From JAPWJZ01 sp038247245 (GTDB taxonomy: Bacteria > Pseudomonadota > Alphaproteobacteria > Micavibrionales > UBA2020): a stretch of DNA of 64,000 nucleotides. The notes beneath the pieces are model-generated. The model saw nothing but the letters and a program-made list of their open reading frames with translations. It was not told the origin of the DNA and did not search any database. Where the stretch lies: assembly GCA_038247245.1 (NCBI GenBank), contig JBBRVE010000005.1, positions 11,178 through 75,177 of the forward strand. Reading direction: 5' to 3'. Every line of letters begins with the position of its first letter. Position 1 is the first letter of the stretch. A program made the translations under genes and the position numbers. Positions 59,704 to 64,000 of the stretch are shown in pieces.

Positions 59704-60036
59704 ATGGCTGAAGTAAATATCACGCTCAACGGGCGCGCCTATGAAATCGCCTGCGATCCCGGCCAGGAAGGCCGCATCGTTGATCTTGCTGCATATATCG
59801 ACCAGCGCGTGCAGAAAATTGCACGCTCCGGCGGCGCTTACAACGACTCCCACCTTCTTGCGCTTGTCGCGCTGGTATTGGCGGATGAACTGTTTGAAGC
59901 ACGCGAAATCGCGGCTGGCGCGCCTGCAACCGCCAAGGCTCCTGCGTCGAAAGAAGACGAACAGGCATTGGCGAAACTGCTGGAGAACCTGTCCAAACGT
60001 ATCGACGGTATTGCCCAACGGGTCCAAGCGGCCTAG
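59704..60036 (+). CDS. zapA: Cell division protein ZapA
   Basis: Promotes bundling of FtsZ filaments. The 110 residues contain the ZapA N-terminal domain (VNITLNGRAYEIACDPGQEG, 'LAAYIDQRVQKIA', 'LALVALVLADELFEARE') and a C-terminal coiled coil (EQALAKLLENLSKRIDGIAQ). It starts 1 nt after the upstream gene and is followed by 6S RNA. Confidence 0.92.
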   Translation: MAEVNITLNGRAYEIACDPGQEGRIVDLAAYIDQRVQKIARSGGAYNDSHLLALVALVLADELFEAREIAAGAPATAKAPASKEDEQALAKLLENLSKRIDGIAQRVQAA

Positions 60037-60041
60037 ATTAA

Positions 60042-60210
60042 GGGCGGAAGGGGCTATGGCGCCCGTAAGACAGCACTGTCCCAGAGGCCGATGCAAATCG
60101 CTAGGGGACTGCCTCTGCCTGCACTCCGGTGCAGATATGCGGTTCCCACCTGTAACCCAGGGCCTAGCGGATACCCCCCGTCGACGACGTTTCACGGCTC
60201 CTTCCACCTC
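60042..60210 (+). ncRNA. ssrS: 6S RNA
   Basis: RNA that binds sigma-70 RNA polymerase in stationary phase. The gap between zapA and fau is the conserved ssrS location. The sequence folds like 6S: closing stem GGAAGGGGC/GCTCCTTCC (60046-60054, 60197-60205), inner pairs CGCTAG/CTAGCG and GGGGACTGC/GCGGTTCCC, terminal hairpin CTGCAC-TCCG-GTGCAG (60119-60134). Ends are approximate. Confidence 0.82.
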
Positions 60211-60234
60211 TCTCAACTATCGGAGCGCCAAGGC

Positions 60235-60819
60235 GTGCTGAGCAAAGACACCCTTCGGCAAAAAGCCTTCCAGAAACGCCTGACCATACCGCCTGCGTAT
60301 CAGGAAGAAGCGTCACTAAAATTCAAGGATAACTTCCTCTCGCATATCGCGCTGCCGCCGCGCGGCTCGATCATTTCAGCATATATGCCGTTCAATGCCG
60401 AGCTGAACGTAAAGCCGTTGATGACGCATCTGCTGGATGACGGCTATATCATCGTGATCCCGCATGTGGTGAACAATAATTCCAGCCTCGATTTCCGCAC
60501 CTGGACGCCCAGAATGCCCGTCTACCGCAACCTGCATGGCATCGAGGAAGCTGACCTGCGCCATTCCCAAGTGTACCTACCTGACCTGATGATCGTGCCG
60601 CTGATCGCCTTCGACATGAAGGGCAACCGCATGGGCTACGGATCGGGCCAGTTTGACCGCACCTTTGCGCATCTGCAAGATGTCCGCAAAGAATTCGTTG
60701 CCATCGGCGTTGCGTTCGAAAGTCAGCGCGAAGACGATGTGCCGGTTGATGCGCATGATTACCCCCTGCACAAAATTGTGACGGAACTGAACGTCTATAA
60801 CTGCCGGGAGGCTGACTGA
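60235..60819 (+). CDS. fau: 5-formyltetrahydrofolate cyclo-ligase
   Basis: Converts 5-formyl-THF to 5,10-methenyl-THF with ATP. The 194-residue protein shows the family motifs: 'GSIISAYMPFNAELNVKPLM' and 'VPLIAFDMKGNRMGYGSGQF' with the DRT that follows. The GTG at 60235 is chosen; earlier in-frame starts fall inside 6S RNA. The synteny zapA-ssrS-fau is conserved across proteobacteria. Confidence 0.9.
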   Translation: MLSKDTLRQKAFQKRLTIPPAYQEEASLKFKDNFLSHIALPPRGSIISAYMPFNAELNVKPLMTHLLDDGYIIVIPHVVNNNSSLDFRTWTPRMPVYRNLHGIEEADLRHSQVYLPDLMIVPLIAFDMKGNRMGYGSGQFDRTFAHLQDVRKEFVAIGVAFESQREDDVPVDAHDYPLHKIVTELNVYNCREAD

Positions 60820-61638
60820 ATGAAAATCCTTTTCCTCGGCGATATCGTCGGCCGCAACGCGCGCGATACAGCAATTGCGCAGCTGCCGGAACTGCGCAAA
60901 AAATATAAGCTCGATGTCATCATCGTGAACGTCGAAAACGCGGCGCATGGCTTCGGCGTGACGGCGCAAATCTGCGATGATTTTTACAAGGCTGGTGCCG
61001 ATTGCCTTACGACCGGCAACCATGTGTGGGACCAGCGTGAAATCCTTGCTTATATAGACCGCGATCCGAAACTGCTGCGCCCGCTGAACTATCCTGAAGG
61101 CACGCCCGGCAAGGGGTTTTATATCCTGACCACGCCGCGCGGCGAAAAGGTTCTGATCGCCAACATGATGGCGCGGCTTTACATGGACGCGCTCGACGAT
61201 CCTTTCGCGGCGGCGAACAAGCTGTGTAACGCGCACAGGCTTGGCAAAGACGTGCAGGCGATCTTTATCGATTTCCACGGCGAAGCATCGTCGGAGAAAA
61301 TGGCGCTCGGCAATTACCTTGACGGTCGGGCATCGTTCGTCGTCGGCACCCATACCCATGTGCCGTCGGGCGATGCGCGTATTTTGCCGAAGGGAACGGG
61401 ATATATGACAGATGCAGGCATGTGCGGCGCCTATGACAGCGTGATCGGCATGGACACCCAGTTGGCCGTGAACCGCTTTGTGCGCAAAACGCCCGGCGAG
61501 AAGCTTTATCCTGCCGACGGTGTGGTATCGCTATGCGGTCTGGTAGCGACGATTGATTCAAAAACAGGATTGTGCACAAAGGTTGAACCCCTCAGAATAG
61601 GGGGCAGTCTGCAACAGGCTTTGCCGGAGGTGGCGTGA
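60820..61638 (+). CDS. YmdB-family metallophosphoesterase
   Basis: Member of the family that includes Bacillus YmdB (cyclic-nucleotide phosphodiesterase). The 272 residues have 'FLGDIVGRNARD', 'IVNVENAAHGFGVTAQIC', 'LTTGNHVWDQREIL', 'IDFHGEASSEKMALGNYLDG' and 'GTHTHVPSGDARILPKGTGY', matching metal-binding Asp, Glu, Asn and His positions. Starts directly after the fau stop; physiological substrate here unknown. Confidence 0.9.
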   Translation: MKILFLGDIVGRNARDTAIAQLPELRKKYKLDVIIVNVENAAHGFGVTAQICDDFYKAGADCLTTGNHVWDQREILAYIDRDPKLLRPLNYPEGTPGKGFYILTTPRGEKVLIANMMARLYMDALDDPFAAANKLCNAHRLGKDVQAIFIDFHGEASSEKMALGNYLDGRASFVVGTHTHVPSGDARILPKGTGYMTDAGMCGAYDSVIGMDTQLAVNRFVRKTPGEKLYPADGVVSLCGLVATIDSKTGLCTKVEPLRIGGSLQQALPEVA

Positions 61639-62171
61639 TGATCATGGATTTTTTAGAAGATATGAAATGGAAAAGGGCTGTCTCTATCGCTGTGGTGCTG
61701 GGCACGATGCTCGCCGGTTTTTTGAGCACGCAAGTGATGTCTAAGGAAGACAGCGCATCCGCATATAGCGGCAAGCTGCCGGTCGAGCAGGTTACGGTTG
61801 AGCTGCAGGGCGGCGGTGTGCACGGCTTTACGCTTGAAGTTGTGTCCAAGCCCGTCGATGTGCAGATGGGCCTGATGTTCCGCGAAAAGATGGGCAACGA
61901 CCAGGGCATGCTGTTTGAAATGGGCGCGCCCCAGCAGACGTCGTTCTGGATGAAGAACACGCTGATCCCGCTCGACATGATTTTCATCGCCGAAGACGGC
62001 ACGATTATCAATATCCACCAGAATGCCGAACCGCATTCGCTGACCCCGATCCCGTCCAACGGCGAAGTGACGGGCGTGATCGAACTGAACGGTGGCCGCG
62101 CCAAGGCGCTGAATATCCGTGTCGGCGACCGCGTCCTGCATCCTTATTTCAAGCAAACTGCTAAAAAATAA
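61638..62171 (+). CDS. DUF192 family exported protein
   Basis: A 177-residue protein with an N-terminal membrane segment (AVSIAVVLGTMLAGFLS) and a periplasmic DUF192 domain ('VDVQMGLMFREKM', 'MLFEMGAPQQTSFWMKNTLI', 'PLDMIFIAEDGTI', 'IELNGGRAKALNIRVGDRV'). Family function is unknown. ATG 61638 shares a base with the upstream stop and lies 7 nt after GGAGG. Confidence 0.88.
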   Translation: MIMDFLEDMKWKRAVSIAVVLGTMLAGFLSTQVMSKEDSASAYSGKLPVEQVTVELQGGGVHGFTLEVVSKPVDVQMGLMFREKMGNDQGMLFEMGAPQQTSFWMKNTLIPLDMIFIAEDGTIINIHQNAEPHSLTPIPSNGEVTGVIELNGGRAKALNIRVGDRVLHPYFKQTAKK

Positions 62172-62259
62172 GGGTTTTTCAGGGGTTTGCGCCTGTAACG
62201 CCACGCCAGAGCATTGATTTCCGTCTTTTTTCACGATATAACCATGGCGGAACAACCGG

Positions 62260-62336
62260 CGGAGTGTAGCGCAGTCCGGTAGCGCGCCTGTTTTGGGAGC
62301 AGGATGTCGGGGGTTCGAATCCCTCCACTCCGACCA
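62260..62336 (+). tRNA. tRNA-Pro (anticodon TGG)
   Basis: Acceptor CGGAGTG/CACTCCG, D arm GCGC/GCGC, anticodon arm CCTGT-TTTGGGA-GCAGG with anticodon TGG, T arm with TTCGAAT loop, encoded CCA at 62334-62336. Confidence 0.95.
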
Positions 62337-62361
62337 CTTTTTCTGACGACGGAAGGCCAAA

Positions 62362-62664
62362 ATGAAAGCCCGCATTTTCAAGCCCACCAAAAACGCCATG
62401 CAGTCCGGCCGCGGCAATTCCGGCCAGTGGCTGCTGGAATATGAACTGGAAACTGCACGCCGCCCCGAACCCCTGATGGGCTGGACGGCATCGGGCGACA
62501 CGCTGAATTCCGTGCGCATGAAATTCGACAGCAAGGAAGCTGCGATCTCCTTTGCCGAGAACAAGGGGCTCGATTTCACCGTGACCGAGGAACATCTGCG
62601 CAAGACCACCCCGCGCACCTATCTCGACAACTTCAAATACCGCCCGTTCGAGGAAGAGAAGTAA
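62362..62664 (+). CDS. NDUFS4-family complex I accessory subunit
   Basis: Homologue of mitochondrial complex I subunit NDUFS4 (18 kDa), restricted in bacteria to alphaproteobacteria. The 100-residue protein has the family core: 'ARIFKPTKNAMQSGRGNSGQ', 'WLLEYE', 'MGWTASGDTLNSVRMKFDSK', 'AISFAENKGLDF' and 'RTYLDNFKYRPFEEEK'. It is monocistronic and directly follows tRNA-Pro. Confidence 0.9.
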   Translation: MKARIFKPTKNAMQSGRGNSGQWLLEYELETARRPEPLMGWTASGDTLNSVRMKFDSKEAAISFAENKGLDFTVTEEHLRKTTPRTYLDNFKYRPFEEEK

Positions 62665-62763
62665 TTCCCTGCCCTTAACCCCCTGATTCCAAAGGGTCAG
62701 GCGGAATCCGCTTATCGCTTTCCCTATTCCTGTGCTAAAATATCCAAATGCAAGAGGGGCTAG

Positions 62764-62970
62764 ATGCGGCATATCACGATCCAGATCGAATACCTGCCTG
62801 AAAACGTGTATCTCGCCACCAGCGAGGACCTGCCCGGATTCAATGTAGAGGCCGAAGACCGCGAAGAGATCTTCAAGCTGTCCCAGACCCTTGCCATCGA
62901 CTTTTTGAAGCTGGACGGCGAAGTCGCCGCCGATGAAGAGATCACAATCGATTTCGAGGTGAAGGAATGA
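62764..62970 (+). CDS. hicB: HicB-like antitoxin (DUF1902 type)
   Basis: A 68-residue protein with the partial RNase-H-like HicB fold: 'QIEYLPENVYLATSEDLPGF' followed by a helix (EDREEIFKLSQTLAIDFLKL). No DNA-binding extension is visible. GAGGGG precedes the ATG, and the stop overlaps the hicA start by ATGA. It probably neutralises the HicA product downstream. Confidence 0.8.
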   Translation: MRHITIQIEYLPENVYLATSEDLPGFNVEAEDREEIFKLSQTLAIDFLKLDGEVAADEEITIDFEVKE

Positions 62971-63395
62971 GCACTGGCGTTCCCCGCGACTACAGCAAGG
63001 TTGTGAAGGCGGCGAAAGAGCTGGGCTATGCCTACAGCCATTCCACCGGCGGGCATGATTTCTACACCCATGACAGCCCCGACAAAAGCATCGGCCAAGC
63101 GAAGAAGCTGACCATCCCGACCGAGATCAAGGGTACCGGCACGCTGCGCAGCATCCTTAAGGATATGGGCTATTTCGAGGCCAACGGCCTCGACCATGCC
63201 GGACAGCCGAAATCGCAGAAGCGCGATGTGGAGGCTGAACTCGCCGCCGCCGAACGCAAGACCGAAACCCGATTCATCACCGATGTCCGCGAATGGAAAA
63301 AAGACATGAAGCGGCATTACCGCGGCGTCGTCGAACAGTCGCCCGGCCCCGCACCCCAGCGCGCAACCGTGACGGCATCCGCGCCGAAACCCTGA
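62967..63395 (+). CDS. hicA: HicA-like mRNA interferase with C-terminal extension
   Basis: HicA toxins cleave RNA with a dsRBD-like fold and a catalytic His. The first ~75 residues match: 'AAKELGYAYSHSTGGHDFYT' (H30 in GGH for the usual GSH), 'AKKLTIPTEIKGTGTLRSIL' and 'KDMGYFEANGL'. The C-terminal ~65 residues (DVEAELAAAERKTETRF and a basic Pro-rich tail) are an extension; normal HicA is 60-80 residues. Order hicB-hicA with translational coupling. Confidence 0.78.
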   Translation: MSTGVPRDYSKVVKAAKELGYAYSHSTGGHDFYTHDSPDKSIGQAKKLTIPTEIKGTGTLRSILKDMGYFEANGLDHAGQPKSQKRDVEAELAAAERKTETRFITDVREWKKDMKRHYRGVVEQSPGPAPQRATVTASAPKP

Positions 63396-63448
63396 AATCA
63401 CCGTATTTAGCGATGTTTGCCAGAATGGCCAAAATAGGCTAAAACAAG

Positions 63449-63530
<82 letters not shown>

Positions 63531-63709
63531 CTTCACTCTCTATAAATACCATCTCTCCAGATAGCGCGCGCAACACAGCGCGGTTTGGCGGGGTTTAGGG
63601 AGATAGTGGATATTGGAAGGCCTCTCTCTACGGAAGAATTTTAGCCCGTTTTCGTGTTTTGGCAGATTTTATCTCTCTTTGAAAATTTGGGCACCCTAAG
63701 CTTTGGGAA
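63531..63709. other. AT-rich stretch after tRNA-Arg, no gene seen
   Basis: Between the tRNA and the recombinase remnant no coding frame, clear terminator or direct repeat of the tRNA end was found by eye. Confidence 0.5.
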
Positions 63710-63967
63710 TCAGAAACCGTAGAGGCGAGCCTGTTCCTGCCAGCAGGAGGGAATGTTGTTCATCAGCCGGGACAGGGTAAGCGTCCGGGGCTGTGTTCCG
63801 TCAAGTATAGCTTCTTTGATTTTAGGGGCTAGAAAATAGAGACGGTAGATTCTTGTCACATGTACGTCGTCAGATAATTTCGGACAGATTGGGTAAAGAA
63901 TTAAGGTAGTGTTTTCGTCTCTCTGGTTAATGTTAAGCTGCCCTTCTTTCGAAGTGCAATCGTTTTC
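63710..63967 (-). pseudogene. Remnant of a serine site-specific recombinase (C-terminal end)
   Basis: On the minus strand a frame without a usable start encodes 'HVTRIYRLYFLAPKIKEAIL', then DGTQPRTLTLSRLM and 'WQEQARLYGF' before a stop at 63710-63712. This matches the C-terminal tail of large serine recombinases, where 'LAP-x-I-x-EAIL-x-G-x-QP' and 'W-x-x-Q-x-x-x-GF' are recurrent. The frame begins after a stop at 63968-63970, and a different frame with a ribosome site (AAGGAG) and ATG MLLRKRLHFERRAA overlaps its upstream end, consistent with frameshift decay. It is a remnant next to tRNA-Arg. Confidence 0.65.
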
Positions 63968-64000
63968 TTAAAAGCATGGTTTTCTCCTTGATGCGGTCAC

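Noticed and set aside
60091..60234. Longer fau start within the 6S RNA region
   Set aside because: The added residues have no family similarity and the DNA folds as 6S RNA; GTG 60235 gives the family-like N-terminus.

Overview
The window looks like a chromosomal segment of a free-living, flagellated alphaproteobacterium. The evidence is the set of lineage markers: CtrA and its phosphotransferase ChpT, the flagellar regulators FlbD, FliX, FlaF and FlbT, a single-cysteine DksA, an NDUFS4-type complex I subunit, and a zapA-6S RNA-fau block. GC content is fairly high with strong G/C third positions. The exact order cannot be fixed from sequence reading alone.

Layout. 1-2645: end of a yejE-yejF type peptide ABC importer. 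2700-7106: a small CtrA-box-preceded membrane protein, a fused indolepyruvate ferredoxin oxidoreductase, and rpsU with an apparent non-AUG start. 7125-11280: three linked ankyrin-repeat genes sharing an unrecognised C-terminal domain, plus a membrane protein, flanked by two palindromic repeat elements. 11307-17790: a three-gene ATGA-coupled chain (unknown, RlmM-like methyltransferase, aminopeptidase P), then divergent phosphomannomutase, chpT and a fourth ankyrin gene. 17872-22629: a chemotaxis operon cheA-W-Y-B-R. 22725-23948: an AT-richer DUF4288-like gene, then ctrA. 24152-49625: a large flagellar region: fliI-fliJ; fliF-G-H-N-flbD-flhA-flhF-flhG and a FliK-like gene; a FlaG-like gene; flaF-flbT and flagellin; two TPR-sulfotransferases; flgE, flgD, fliK; flgI-flgJ-flgN; fliX. 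49744-50187: dksA. 50239-58390: a long leader, then a four-gene operon encoding a VWA protein, a MoxR-like AAA+ ATPase, a small protein and a three-repeat protein. 58455-63530: cysQ, a ZauP-like gene, zapA, 6S RNA, fau, a YmdB-type phosphoesterase, a DUF192 protein, tRNA-Pro, an NDUFS4-like gene, a hicBA module and tRNA-Arg. 63710-63967: a decayed serine-recombinase tail.

How it fits together. ctrA, chpT, flbD and fliX are all here, as are three perfect TTAA-N7-TTAA CtrA boxes and three sigma-54 -24/-12 promoters in front of the hook (flgE), fliK-flgD and flgI genes. This is the Caulobacter-like flagellar hierarchy written in DNA. One CtrA box sits directly before the AAA+/VWA operon and another overlaps the promoter of a small membrane protein, which suggests both belong to the same cell-cycle regulon.

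The best candidate for an undescribed system is the VWA/AAA+/small/repeat operon at 50755-58390. It is built like a chaperone machine of the MoxR-VWA type but is much larger than CobS-CobT and has two unrecognised partners. Secondary candidates are the ankyrin family with the EIFNFESRER domain and the paired TPR-sulfotransferases beside flagellin. All function calls come from reading motifs; no database search was run.
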